From positions 434,001-498,000 of the forward strand of contig JADJTQ010000001.1 in assembly GCA_016711125.1 (NCBI GenBank): DNA of 64,000 bases, in the 5' to 3' direction. Source of the stretch: Saprospiraceae bacterium. Its GTDB lineage: Bacteria > Bacteroidota > Bacteroidia > Chitinophagales > Saprospiraceae. Position 1 is the stretch's first letter. Each line of letters begins with the position of its first letter. Below the pieces are notes generated by a model. That model did no database searches, had not been told where the DNA came from, and worked only from the letters and a program-made list of their open reading frames with translations. Shown here in pieces: positions 20,071-30,283 of this stretch. A program made the translations under genes and the position numbers.

Positions 20071-20946
20071 TTATTGTTTAGACATTAACTCATTAAAAAC
20101 TACTTTCTGTTCCTTCATGGAAGTGACTATATCAGTCGGCACAGCACCTTCCTCTAATAGGATCCATCCTGCATAATCTATCCCTCCTAATAACCCAAGT
20201 ACTTCTTGGTATGGATAATCACCTTTATTCAATGTATGAACGTGTACCGTATCCCCAATCCATTGTTGTACTGATTCAAAATTTCCTTTGATACCAGGAG
20301 GATTTGTATCTACTGGATTACAATTCCAACAGATTTTAACATTCGGCTCGGTGACCTGGTCAAAAATTGCTTTCATATTGGGCAATTCACTGGTTAGGTG
20401 TCCGTGTGCCTCTACCCTAATCAATTGGTCATAATTCTGGGCAAATTTACCCACTTCATTTAATGATGATGCGATTTGCGAAATCGTCTTTTCCCTCGGA
20501 ATATCCGCTGGAAGTGTATTTGGTTTAACTTTTAAACCGGTAGCTCCAATATCGTGACAAAGCTTGACGTACTCTTTAGTCTGGTCTATATTCCATCGAA
20601 GTTTAGTCTGATCCGAATTATGATACTCAAAGTTTGAACCATATCCCACACAAGTCACAGAACTATGGGAAAACATTTTTTTAACTCTTTTTCGTTCAGA
20701 CGAGCTAAGCGTAGTTTCCACACCGTGCGCATGTTCAGTTCGTAGTTCAACCCCTTCATAACCGGTATCTTCACAATTTTTGATTACTGTAGCAAGATCC
20801 CAATCTTTCCCCCATTGGTAGGTAACGAGCCCAAATTTCATTTTTGACGGCGCAGGTATTTCACTGAACAATCGTGGATTCGCTACGGTTAACCCTATTC
20901 CGGCAGCACCCGTTAATTTTATAAAATCTCTTCTTTTGTAAGTCAT
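20071..20946 (-). CDS. Sugar phosphate isomerase/epimerase-like TIM-barrel protein, Tat-exported
   Basis: 291 residues. The N-terminus is a twin-arginine signal (YKRRDFIKLTGAAGIGL). The mature part is an AP-endonuclease-2/xylose-isomerase-like TIM barrel, recognisable by YEGVELRTEHAHG, GATGLKVKPN, RVEAHGH and HVHTLNKGDYPY. Metal-binding acids and histidines are at the expected strand ends. The substrate is not known; such secreted members often act on sugars or inositols. It is preceded on the same strand by a Gfo/Idh/MocA enzyme, a common pairing in sugar catabolism. Confidence 0.85.
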   Translation of the reverse strand: MTYKRRDFIKLTGAAGIGLTVANPRLFSEIPAPSKMKFGLVTYQWGKDWDLATVIKNCEDTGYEGVELRTEHAHGVETTLSSSERKRVKKMFSHSSVTCVGYGSNFEYHNSDQTKLRWNIDQTKEYVKLCHDIGATGLKVKPNTLPADIPREKTISQIASSLNEVGKFAQNYDQLIRVEAHGHLTSELPNMKAIFDQVTEPNVKICWNCNPVDTNPPGIKGNFESVQQWIGDTVHVHTLNKGDYPYQEVLGLLGGIDYAGWILLEEGAVPTDIVTSMKEQKVVFNELMSKQ

Positions 20947-20997
20947 TAATATTATTTATTCAGAAATGAATTAATTATCTGACCACGAACAAATCAG

Positions 20998-21180
20998 GGG
21001 TACCTCCGGAAATGTCTGAATGGATTTGAAAAATAGACATTTTTAATTTTGACAAGGCGTAATGAGGGAACCTAGCCACAGCTAAGTGACGGAAGAGCAA
21101 CGACGTATAAATTAAAAAGGCCATTTTAAAAATTCTATTGATTTTTGATCAAACCATGAACGATGTTTCCGGAGGTGCCC
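20998..21180. repeat. MITE-like element with 19-bp inverted ends
   Basis: The ends 20998-21016 (GGGTACCTCCGGAAATGTC) and 21162-21180, read on the other strand (GGGCACCTCCGGAAACATC), match at 16 of 19 positions. The 183-bp unit has no coding frame of its own and includes a second, weaker inner pairing of AT-rich stretches. No target duplication is obvious. It lies between two genes of the same strand and could fold into a long hairpin in their transcript. Confidence 0.55.
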
Positions 21181-21194
21181 ATACAAAAGTGCTC

Positions 21195-22604
21195 CTACAC
21201 TTCGTCTGGTACTACGTAGGGTTCACGATATCTTCTAGTCAACATAGTGTCTGCCTCAGGATCATTAAGAAACTTCTCATAATCACCCATGAAATTAAGT
21301 TCGCGTTTAAGTCGATACGAAATATTGGCTAACAAGGGTAATGAAGATGAATAAAACCCTTCCCTAATATCACAATTTAATGAAGTATTGCTTCCAGAAC
21401 GCACCGAGTCGATAAAATTCATATGATGATCCACTGTTTGATCGCCTTCTACTGGTTTAGAGGATGCAAAGGGTTGTTTTTCCCTACCATGACGGGCATT
21501 CCAGTTGTTTCCATAAATCTCAAGCCAGCCGTCTGATCCATAAAATAAGTTCCCAACTTCCTGACCTGTGCTCCCTTCGTGATTCGTATACCTACCGCGG
21601 GCTTCAAATTCAAGCATTGTACCGTCGTGATATTGAAATAAGGCCGTTTGAGTATTTGGAGTCTCCTGAAATGATTTATCATGACCATACGTTTCGACTT
21701 CACCGTATACCATTTTCCCAGGAGTTCGATCTTGTGGCATTTGTTTGTCTTGACTAAAGCCGTAGATGCCTCCCTTCGAATAAACTGTAACCGGGTGTTC
21801 ATTTTTATTGAGCCCCCATCGAGCGATATCAAGTTGATGCGGGCCTGTATTTCCCGTATCACCATTCCCCGTACTCCAAAACCAATGCCAATTGTAATGA
21901 CCTCGTTTTTCATTATATGGTCGCCAGGAAGCAGGTCCCAGCCATTGATCGTAATGCAATGTGGCAGGTGGTTCGCTGTCCTTTGCCCATCCGTATGAAT
22001 CTCTTCCTTTAAAACAAAGCGCCCGAGCCATATATACTTCGCCAATACCGCCATCATGCAAAAATTTAATGGCCTCCTTCACATTAGAATAGGAACGATT
22101 ATTTAAGCCAACCTGAACGCGCAAATTATATTTACGTGCTGCATCAATCATCTTCCGACCTTCCCAAATATTATGCGAAGCAGGTTTTTCTACATATACA
22201 TGTTTTCCTGCCTGGCAAGCCCATATGGTTGCTAATGCATGCCAATGATTGGGAGTAACAATTGACACAGAATCAATCTCCTTATCGTCAAATACTTTTC
22301 GCATATCCCATTCTGTCAATGGGTTGTCACCAGTTTTATCAAATACCATTTTCAACCTTGATGCAAATAGTAATTCGTCCGTATCACAGAGTGTTTTCAA
22401 CCTGACATTGTGGCTTTTATTGAGGTTACTCCAATTATTAATGTGAACGCTTCCCTGATTGCGAATGCCTATGACGGCATGATTTATTCGTTCGTTTGAA
22501 CCAATGATTGACGCATATGATTTTGCACTCATTCCTACACCTCCCAGGGCAAGACCAGCAGTTCCTAATGTACCTTTTTTGAGAAATTCCCTTCTTTTTG
22601 TCAT
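21195..22604 (-). CDS. Gfo/Idh/MocA family oxidoreductase, Tat-exported
   Basis: About 469 residues if started at the ATG giving MTKRREFLKKG (22604); an upstream ATG at 22613 adds three residues. The twin-arginine signal is followed by an NAD(P)-binding Rossmann domain (HAVIGIRNQGSVH) and the family motif with EKPASHN, the usual catalytic lysine context. The C-terminal alpha/beta domain carries substrate-binding residues. The enzyme should oxidise or reduce a sugar or polyol. It is followed after the MITE-like element by the sugar-isomerase-like gene, with which it probably forms a pathway. Confidence 0.88.
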   Translation of the reverse strand: MTKRREFLKKGTLGTAGLALGGVGMSAKSYASIIGSNERINHAVIGIRNQGSVHINNWSNLNKSHNVRLKTLCDTDELLFASRLKMVFDKTGDNPLTEWDMRKVFDDKEIDSVSIVTPNHWHALATIWACQAGKHVYVEKPASHNIWEGRKMIDAARKYNLRVQVGLNNRSYSNVKEAIKFLHDGGIGEVYMARALCFKGRDSYGWAKDSEPPATLHYDQWLGPASWRPYNEKRGHYNWHWFWSTGNGDTGNTGPHQLDIARWGLNKNEHPVTVYSKGGIYGFSQDKQMPQDRTPGKMVYGEVETYGHDKSFQETPNTQTALFQYHDGTMLEFEARGRYTNHEGSTGQEVGNLFYGSDGWLEIYGNNWNARHGREKQPFASSKPVEGDQTVDHHMNFIDSVRSGSNTSLNCDIREGFYSSSLPLLANISYRLKRELNFMGDYEKFLNDPEADTMLTRRYREPYVVPDEV

Positions 22605-22613
22605 TATCATCAA

Positions 22614-23165
22614 TTTTTAATTGTCATCATTTTATAGTGGTTATTTCCAACAGACTGAACCATCTCATCCAATCTTTCCATATTCCCATCTAATCAGAGA
22701 CTTAACCTTAATCGTCGGTGATTGAATCTCTTCCTATTCTTCGTTCAAAAGGCAATTCTGATACTTGCACTCCCTACATTGGGCTAAATGTATTCTACCA
22801 TACCCCACTCAGCAATCATTTCTTCGAATATCTCAAAAATAATGATCCTTACAGCATAATTCAATTTTTCTTACAAACGCCTTCCCGCCTGCCGGATTGA
22901 TCCTGAACCCGACTCCCACCTATTCTGGATCATGGGTTACCCTAGTAACGAAGTGCAGTGGCGAAAAATCAACATTCAAATCGGAAAGTTATTATTTATC
23001 GGTCCCTAAGAATGACGGACAATCTAGATTAGACCTCTTATCAGCACTATTGACCTGGCTTCGAAAAATGCCAAGCAGAAAGTCCGAGTCAAGATGGCTG
23101 ACACACTGCCTAAGCATATTCAATTACATTTTGATGGCTCTTAGCCGTTTTTAGTGGGTAGTTCA
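22614..23165. other. Intergenic region, no intact gene
   Basis: About 550 bp of low coding potential upstream of the Gfo/Idh/MocA gene. Only short chance frames are present. Together with the TIR fragment and the next remnant it forms a stretch of gene debris. Confidence 0.4.
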
Positions 23166-23426
23166 TTAATTCATAGCTTCGGTCACCAGCGGCATAAAGA
23201 TTTGAGTGTGTTCAATAAAAAACCGGATCTCGGTGGTAAAGGCTTCTCCCTCGGTTGGCCGATCTGCGTACCACACCGATAAGCCACCATCCCGGAGTAT
23301 TTGTACCAGCTTGTCAACCAATAGCAACTGATCGTGCGTGTAGCTGATAAATACTCGTATTGATTTGATCATTTTTAAAGGAGGTAAACCCAAAAGAAAA
23401 ATAACTTTTTTTTGCTTGACGTTCAT
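23166..23426 (-). pseudogene. Truncated TIR-domain fragment
   Basis: The 86-residue frame contains the first half of a TIR domain, starting at SIRVFISYTHDQ and continuing through VWYADRPTEGEAF to PLVTEA, where it stops. The part that would hold the catalytic glutamate is missing. A better start may be the Met just before KSIRVF, near 23370. A complete TIR domain would need about 60-80 more residues, and no downstream frame supplies them. It is probably a relic of a larger TIR protein gene. Confidence 0.65.
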
Positions 23427-23577
23427 CTGAAATTAAATCTCTGATCGCAATGGGGAATTAGAGACCGGTTTGGATTTTAATGAATGCAATTGAATTGACC
23501 ATATAGTGGTCCTTGCATAGATCGGGTAGTATTTGCAGATCGTAATTGTGGTAGCTGCCTGAATATCGAAGATAGAA

Positions 23578-23754
23578 ATGCTATATGTTCGGGATCCCTC
23601 ATCCCATTGCGCCCTTGCCCCGACCAATCAAGATTTATCGCAATTTATCGCGAGAAATTATCCTTTGCAGATTGAAGCGGAACCCAATCGGGAAACTAGC
23701 TATGATGATAGCGAACTAGTTTATCGATTCAATGGCCGAGGTCTCTTGGAATAG
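23578..23754 (+). pseudogene. Possible 3' remnant of a lost gene
   Basis: A 58-codon frame from ATG 23578 to TAG 23752 has protein-like composition (segment RNYPLQIEAEPNRETSYDD). It lacks a start context and a recognisable family. It lies just upstream of the duplicated segment that precedes the FAD oxidoreductase. It is most likely the tail of a disrupted gene; a chance frame is possible. Confidence 0.3.
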
Positions 23755-23848
23755 GTTAGTTTTGAGGTGATAAGCTCACCAATCCCTCCACCACACTTTG
23801 GGCTCAGTGATCCATTAATTCTGCTATTTTTAAAGCTGTAAAAACATT

Positions 23849-25480
23849 ATGATGAGATCAACGCTTCCCGTAGCATTCATTTTTATCCTTGGATTACTTT
23901 CATTAATCGGATGTGAGAAGTCATCCCCCCACCCCGACATCTGCATCCTCGGAGGCAGCGAAGCGGCCTTTACCGCCGCTATCCAGGCTGCCCGCATGGG
24001 TAAAAAAGTAGTCTTGATTGAACCGACCGGTCATCCCGGCGGTATGATGGTAGAAGGGATCGTCGGGGATATCATGTTTGGTAGCTCCGTGGTGATTGGG
24101 GGGATCGCCAGAGAACTCTATACCGCGATAGAAGCTCATTATGGCCGCACCCCCAGGTTTGATGAATATGGTTGGTCTTCACCCCATGAGCCAAAAGCAG
24201 CTGAACGGATTATTGAAGAATTTCTGGCGAAAGAGAAAAACATCACCATCATCCGTAACACACGAGTTAGAGAGCAGGACGGCATCAAAAAAACTGGGTC
24301 AAGAATTCGAAGTATTACACTGGAAAATGGACAGGAAATTTCTGCCGATGTATTTATTGACGCCTCGGTAGAAGGGCATCTAATCCATTTAGCTGGAGTA
24401 ACAACGGAAACGATCCGGGAAGGAAAAGATAAATACGGTGAATCGAAAAATGGCATCCAGATCGAAAATAATTATCGGCAATTTATGGTACAGGTTGATC
24501 CTTATCAAATGCCGGGTGATTCGAGCAGTGGATTAATTGCTACTATTCAAGAAGGCGAATTAGGTGAATATGGTGCTCCTGACAAACATATCATGGGATT
24601 TTGTTTTCGTCTTTGTCTTACGCGAGATCCAGGTAACCGGATCGAAATTACTAAACCGCAGAATTACAGTCCAGAGACTTACGAGATCTACCGTAGATAT
24701 TTGAAAGCCGGAGGTAAGCTATTTTACCCGGCAGTCAATCGTGAAAATGGCAAGACAGATCTCGGCAGCTGGCACGATCTCTCCGCTAATTTATATGGTG
24801 AAAACTGGTTGTACCCAACGGGTAATTATCATATTCAGGATAGCATCGTCCAATACCATCGTGACTTTACCCAAGGACTCATCTGGTTCCTGCAAAATGA
24901 CACCACAGTCGATGAGGAAACTCGAAATCACTGGGAGGGTTGGGGTCTCTCCAAAGACGAATTTATTGACAACGACGGATGGCCAAGACGCCTATACATC
25001 CGGAGTGCCCGAAGGATGATATCTGACTATGTGATCACGCAGCACCATACCAGCCGGGAAACACCTGAGACGACATTAGATCCGGTCGCCATTGCCTGGT
25101 GGCCGCCTGACACCCATCATGCCCGTCGCATTGTCAAAGATGGATATGCCTACGATGAGGGATTTGTTTTCGGTGGCGATGACTGGAGACCATTTTTAGT
25201 GTCATGGCAGGCATTGATTCCTAAGCGAAGTGAGTGTACTAATTTATTAACTCCGACCTGTGTTTCGAGTAGTTATGTAGCCTATGGTGCGGTGCGAATT
25301 CTTCCCACTTTCATGATTTTGGGTCAAAGCGCTGGTACAGCAGCTGCTCTGGTGGTGGATCAAAAAATAGCTATCCAGGATATCAATTATGTTGATCTGC
25401 GAAAAGCTCTGGAAACTGGAAATCAGATTTTAGAAATTCCCGGAAATTGGTTGGAATATTTGGAAATGGAAGGGCATTAG
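23849..25480 (+). CDS. FAD-dependent oxidoreductase, lipoprotein
   Basis: 543 residues. The N-terminus is a lipoprotein signal with lipobox LIGC at about 19-22. A FAD-binding Rossmann segment follows (CILGGSEAAFTAAIQAARMG), then GHPGGMMVEG, typical of the FAD_oxidored family (PF12831). This family includes secreted enzymes of unknown substrate, often near DUF1501 and DUF1549 genes. The enzyme is probably anchored in the envelope. Its upstream region and first third were duplicated to 14330-15090. The next gene, 240 bp downstream on the same strand, is the cytochrome-c/DUF1553 protein, so the two may share a transcript. Confidence 0.88.
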   Translation: MMRSTLPVAFIFILGLLSLIGCEKSSPHPDICILGGSEAAFTAAIQAARMGKKVVLIEPTGHPGGMMVEGIVGDIMFGSSVVIGGIARELYTAIEAHYGRTPRFDEYGWSSPHEPKAAERIIEEFLAKEKNITIIRNTRVREQDGIKKTGSRIRSITLENGQEISADVFIDASVEGHLIHLAGVTTETIREGKDKYGESKNGIQIENNYRQFMVQVDPYQMPGDSSSGLIATIQEGELGEYGAPDKHIMGFCFRLCLTRDPGNRIEITKPQNYSPETYEIYRRYLKAGGKLFYPAVNRENGKTDLGSWHDLSANLYGENWLYPTGNYHIQDSIVQYHRDFTQGLIWFLQNDTTVDEETRNHWEGWGLSKDEFIDNDGWPRRLYIRSARRMISDYVITQHHTSRETPETTLDPVAIAWWPPDTHHARRIVKDGYAYDEGFVFGGDDWRPFLVSWQALIPKRSECTNLLTPTCVSSSYVAYGAVRILPTFMILGQSAGTAAALVVDQKIAIQDINYVDLRKALETGNQILEIPGNWLEYLEMEGH

Positions 25481-25526
25481 AATTCAAGATACCTTCGGAC
25501 TTCGGTCTTCGGTCTTCCTCCTCCGT

Positions 25527-25584
25527 CCGCCGAAGCCTTGCGCGAAGGAGGGCTGTCCCGCCGAAGCTTTATGCGAAGGAGGAC
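25527..25584. repeat. Two direct GC-rich repeats with inverted arms
   Basis: Two similar 27-bp units lie at 25527-25553 and 25558-25584. Both begin CCGCCGAAGC and end CGAAGGAGG. Each pairs with nearby CCTCC or CTTCG words, so hairpins can form. This is a non-coding dispersed-repeat type between the FAD gene and the DUF1549/DUF1553 gene. Confidence 0.5.
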
Positions 25585-25719
25585 GGCTTCGGGCTAAAGG
25601 CATCAATCCTTGCTCCGCAGATTGGCTTCGGACTTCAAGAACGTAGCTTCCAGCACTTCGCTTGAAATCTCCATTCCAGAACCTTAACTTTGGAAATTCA
25701 GTTAACAATCAATCATGAT

Positions 25720-28440
25720 ATGCCAAAAAGGTCGATAGTATTTGGACTGGTTGTGGTCTTCATTATCCTGGTGAGCTGGATGTGGCTTGGTAGAGGTGAA
25801 CCTGAAGTCGATTTTAATACCCAGATCAAACCCATACTCAACCGTGAATGCATGTCTTGTCATGGTGGTGTAAAAAGCAATGGAGGTCTTAGTTTTCTGT
25901 TTGAAGAGGAAGCTAAAGGAGTGACTGAATCAGGAAGAAAAGCCATTGTAGAGGGCCACCCCACTCAAAGTGAGTTGTATCAAAGGCTAATCGCGACGGA
26001 TCCCGAACTGCGAATGCCCTTCGAGAAAAATCCTTTGTCTCCGGAAGAAATCCAGGTTTTCAAGTCCTGGATAAAACAGGGTGCCATTTGGGATGATCAT
26101 TGGGCCTATAAGAAAGTAGTAGCGCCATCCTTGCCACCACTGGCCGCAGGAGTAAAAGGAAGCCCTAATTTGACCTGCGATCTAGATCTTTTGGTCTCCG
26201 GTAAATTGCAGAAAGTGCGTCTTGAGATATCTCCCCTGGCCGGTATGGCTGAGATACCGCGTCGTCTTGCCTTGGACTTAACCGGTTTACCCCCTTCTAT
26301 CGAACTTTTCGAACAGCTTGGAGAGAATCCAGACGAAGAAAAATGGGAGCATTATATCAGACAATTGATCGATTCGCCGCAGTATGGAGAGAGATGGGCT
26401 GCGATCTGGATGGATCTGGCTCGTTACTCTGACACGAAGGGATACGAAAGGGATGATGCGCGAACTATCTGGCGTTATCGCGATTGGCTCATCAAATCAT
26501 TTAATGAAGATAAACGATACAACCAATTTCTGATCGAGCAAATTGCCGGCGATCTGCTTCCTAATCCTACTGATGACCAACTGATAGCCACTTCATTTCA
26601 TCGCAATACGATGACCAATGACGAAGGTGGTACTGACAATGAAGAATTTAGAATAGCCGCAGTCATGGACCGGGTCAATACTACCTGGGAGACCGTATTG
26701 GGTACTTCTTTCTCCTGTGTGCAATGTCACAGTCATCCTTACGATCCGATCCGGCACGAAGACTATTACCGGTTTATGGCCTATTTCAACGACAGCAGAG
26801 ATGAAGATACTTTTGATGATTATCCGGTATTGCGCAGCTTTGACACCCTGGATCAGGCGAAATTGGAGCAATTAAAAAATTGGTTAAAATTAAATGTAGA
26901 TCAGAAGCAGGAAAAAGAAATGATTCATTTTGTCAAGACCTGGCAACCCAGCATTAATTCACTCACGAGTGATCAGTTTGTCAATAGTGAACTCTCTGAT
27001 ACGAAGTGGTTGGTGTTTCGGAATCATAGTTCCAGTCGATTAAGGGATGTAAATCTGAATGGTGAAAATCGACTCATTTATAGATATCGGAGTTTTGCGC
27101 CGGGAGGTTTTCTTCAGTTGTATGCAAATAGCCTGGATGGTCAGCCTATTGGTGAAATCTATATCGATGATACGCAGGGAAAGTGGTCTTTTAAAGAAGT
27201 AGAAATCAATCCCTTGATTGGCGTAGATGATATATACTTTACTTATGCAAATCCTAATCTCAAGGATCCCTTGAAGAACGGACTGATGTTTGATTGGTTT
27301 TATTTCACCAGTGAATTTCCCGGCGCCGGAAAGGATCAATTTGAGACGGCTAAAAAGAATTATTGGGACTTGATTACCGCCAAAACGGAACAGACTCCCA
27401 TTATGCTGGATAATCCGGAAGCCTGGTCCAGGACGACCTTCGTCTATGACCGGGGAAATTGGTTGACCCCCACCGATACGGTGACTCCGGGAGTTCCCGC
27501 TATCATGAATCCCCTTCCGGCTGACCAACCAAATAACCGTCTCGGAATGGCATATTGGCTGGTAAGTGAGGACAATCCTTTGACCGCTCGTGTTTTTGTC
27601 AACCGGGTTTGGGAGCAGTTATTTGGAATTGGTTTGGTGGAGACTCTGGAAGATTTTGGCTCACAGGGTATAGCACCCATCAATCAGGAATTGTTGGATC
27701 ATTTGGCCTGGAAATTCATGACCGATTTTAATTGGAGTCTAAAATCATTGTTAAGTTATATTGTTTCTTCGGCAACCTATCAGCAATCATCATTTACCTC
27801 AGAAGAACATTTGCAGAAGGATCCGGAAAATAGATTTCTTTCGAGAGCTCCCCGGGTGCGACTTTCAGCTGAACAGATCCGGGATCAGGCTCTTGCGATA
27901 AGCGGTTTACTCAATCCTGAATTATATGGACCCAGTGTAATGCCTTATCAACCGGATCGTATTTGGAATTCTCCCTATAATAGCCGCAAATGGATCGAAA
28001 GTAAAGATGGACAGCAATACCGGAGAGCGTTATACACCTACTGGAAACGCACGAGCCCTTACCCATCCATGCTTATTTTTGATATGATGGCAAGAGAAGT
28101 ATGCACCACCAGACGAATTAAAACGAACACACCGTTGCAAGCGTTAGTGACATTAAATGACAGTGTTTATGTGGAGGCCGCATCGCAATTTGCCAACAAG
28201 ATGATTCAAGAAGGTGGGCAAAAATTGGAAGATCAAATCAATTACGGTTACCGGCAAATGCTATTTAAGAATATTTCTCCGGAAAAATTAGATGTTTTAA
28301 TAAATCTATATTATAATCTGGATACCGTTGATTCGCAGAATTCGAAATTCATAGACTTGAATTCTTCCGAACATTTTAGAAAAATGAAAATTGTGGCGAA
28401 TGCCATGTTTAATTTAGATGAATTTATTAGTAAAAGTTGA
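25720..28440 (+). CDS. Planctomycete-type cytochrome c, DUF1549 and DUF1553 protein
   Basis: 906 residues from the ATG at 25720 (MPKRSIVFG), chosen over an upstream TTG because an N-terminal membrane segment follows at once. A PSCyt1 heme site CMSCH lies at 44-48. DUF1549 follows, with a second heme-type CVQCH, and DUF1553 is in the second half (NNRLGMAYWLVSEDNPLTAR is its typical opening). These proteins are paired with DUF1501 proteins, as here, and are thought to act in extracellular breakdown of complex carbon; no reaction is established. The frame is intact. Confidence 0.9.
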   Translation: MPKRSIVFGLVVVFIILVSWMWLGRGEPEVDFNTQIKPILNRECMSCHGGVKSNGGLSFLFEEEAKGVTESGRKAIVEGHPTQSELYQRLIATDPELRMPFEKNPLSPEEIQVFKSWIKQGAIWDDHWAYKKVVAPSLPPLAAGVKGSPNLTCDLDLLVSGKLQKVRLEISPLAGMAEIPRRLALDLTGLPPSIELFEQLGENPDEEKWEHYIRQLIDSPQYGERWAAIWMDLARYSDTKGYERDDARTIWRYRDWLIKSFNEDKRYNQFLIEQIAGDLLPNPTDDQLIATSFHRNTMTNDEGGTDNEEFRIAAVMDRVNTTWETVLGTSFSCVQCHSHPYDPIRHEDYYRFMAYFNDSRDEDTFDDYPVLRSFDTLDQAKLEQLKNWLKLNVDQKQEKEMIHFVKTWQPSINSLTSDQFVNSELSDTKWLVFRNHSSSRLRDVNLNGENRLIYRYRSFAPGGFLQLYANSLDGQPIGEIYIDDTQGKWSFKEVEINPLIGVDDIYFTYANPNLKDPLKNGLMFDWFYFTSEFPGAGKDQFETAKKNYWDLITAKTEQTPIMLDNPEAWSRTTFVYDRGNWLTPTDTVTPGVPAIMNPLPADQPNNRLGMAYWLVSEDNPLTARVFVNRVWEQLFGIGLVETLEDFGSQGIAPINQELLDHLAWKFMTDFNWSLKSLLSYIVSSATYQQSSFTSEEHLQKDPENRFLSRAPRVRLSAEQIRDQALAISGLLNPELYGPSVMPYQPDRIWNSPYNSRKWIESKDGQQYRRALYTYWKRTSPYPSMLIFDMMAREVCTTRRIKTNTPLQALVTLNDSVYVEAASQFANKMIQEGGQKLEDQINYGYRQMLFKNISPEKLDVLINLYYNLDTVDSQNSKFIDLNSSEHFRKMKIVANAMFNLDEFISKS

Positions 28441-28649
28441 TTTTAAGGATAAGTCGATGTTGGGATTCCCAAGCCCGAAGCGAAGCGAAGGGATTGGCAA
28501 GCCCTCGGCAATTCCCGCGACTTAAAAAGAAGAGCGTAAAATTTGGAGTACTAATGATTTAAATCAATCAAGACAGAGATTCAATAATTAAAACTTTGCG
28601 CTCTCTGCGAACTCTGCGAGAGGCAATTTAGTAGTCAGTTTAATGCTAC

Positions 28650-30116
28650 ATGAAACAAATAAATAAAATATCTCAAATTCAACAGCACACCCGGCGTCAT
28701 TTTATCCAGGATTGTTTTTTGGGATTGGGTGGTCTGGCACTATCGTCAGTCTTAGCAGATAAATATACGACGTCTAATACTGGTCTAATAAATGGCAATA
28801 ATTTATCCGGTCGAAATCCGCATTATAAACCCAGTGTTAAAAATGTCATTTATATCCATTTGGCCGGAGCACCTTCCCATCTGGAGTTATTTGATTATAA
28901 ACCCGAGCTGGAGAAACTCAATGGACAGGAATGTCCACCTTCGCTGCTTGAAGGTAAACGATTTGCGTTTATCAGGGGAGTACCTAAAATGTTGGGACCC
29001 CAGGGGGTATTCAAACAACATGGACAAAGTGGAGCCTGGATCTCCAATTATTTGCCGCATCTGACTACGGTTGCAGATGAACTCACTTTCTTAAAAGGAG
29101 TTTACACGGAGCAATTTAATCATGCTCCTGCGCAATTACTAATGCATACCGGTAGCGCCAGACTTGGTCGACCCAGTATGGGCTCATGGGTGACCTACGG
29201 TCTGGGTACCGAAAATGAAAATTTGCCCGGCTTTGTCGTTTTGACCTCCGGTGGTAATAATCCTGATGCCGGCAAAAGTGTTTGGGGCAGTGGGTTTCTG
29301 CCTTCCCTTTATCAAGGGGTGCAATGCCGGTAAGACGGTGACCCGGTTTTGTATATTCAGAACCCTGATCATATCAACCGAAAAGATCGAAGAGCCTCGA
29401 TTGATGCCATCAACGAAATTAATCGGCTCACTTTTGATGAATACCGGGATCCGGAAATCAGTACCCGTATTGCCCAATATGAATTAGCTTATAAGATGCA
29501 GTTGACAGTGCCCGAGGTCATGAATATTGCCGACGAACCAACCTATATCCATGATCTTTACGGCAGCAATCCGCAGCAATCAAGTTTTGCAAATAATGTT
29601 TTATTAGCCCGAAAATTAGTTGAACAAGGTGTCCGCTTTGTCCAACTTTTTGATTGGGGCTGGGATACCCACGGCACATCTGCCGACGGATCAATTGATG
29701 TCGGCCTGCTGAACAAATGCCACCAAACAGATCAGTCAGTCACTGCTTTAATTATTGATCTCAAACAACGTGGTTTGCTTGATGAAACTTTGGTTATTTG
29801 GGGTGGAGAATTCGGACGTACACCCATGCAGGAAAACCGCGAGGGCAAAACCAATCCATTTCTCGGGAGAGACCATCATGCAGAAGCTTTTACGATGTGG
29901 ATGGCTGGAGGTGGCCTGAAAAAGGGATTTTCTTTTGGAGAAACGGACGAAATTGGATACAACGCGATTAATGGCAAGGTTTCTCCCTATGATATTCAGG
30001 CAACGATTTTGCACCTCCTGGGGTATGATCACGAACGATTTACTTTTCCCTATCAGGGCAGAAATTTTAGATTGACTGATGTTCATGGAAGTGTGATCAA
30101 GGATATTCTTGCTTAA
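28650..30116 (+). pseudogene. DUF1501 (sulfatase-like) gene interrupted by an in-frame TAA
   Basis: The frame covers 489 codons and reads as one DUF1501 protein, except for a TAA at 29331-29333 between GVQCR and DGDPVLYIQN. The typical family sequence continues straight across with a Lys or Ser at that site, so one base change explains the stop. The N-terminus has a Tat-like signal (TRRHFIQDCFLGLGGLAL). Alkaline-phosphatase-like motifs follow, including GEFGRTPM and GRDHHAEAF near the end. It lies 210 bp after its usual partner, the DUF1549/DUF1553 gene. Confidence 0.85.
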
Positions 30117-30283
30117 CGATATGTCTCTCTGGTCTCCGATCCTTTGACCTCAAACTATCATACTGACGGGAATTTTACTTTCCTGTGATCTTAATTACCT
30201 ACATTTTTGGTAAACTGTGCTAAGTTTGAAGAAGCAGCTTTATTTGCCCCAGATCAAGTTTTACGGACACGATCAAATACAAA

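Noticed and set aside
21449..22057. Minus-strand 202-codon frame
   Set aside because: It lies inside the Gfo/Idh/MocA gene in another frame and has no family resemblance.
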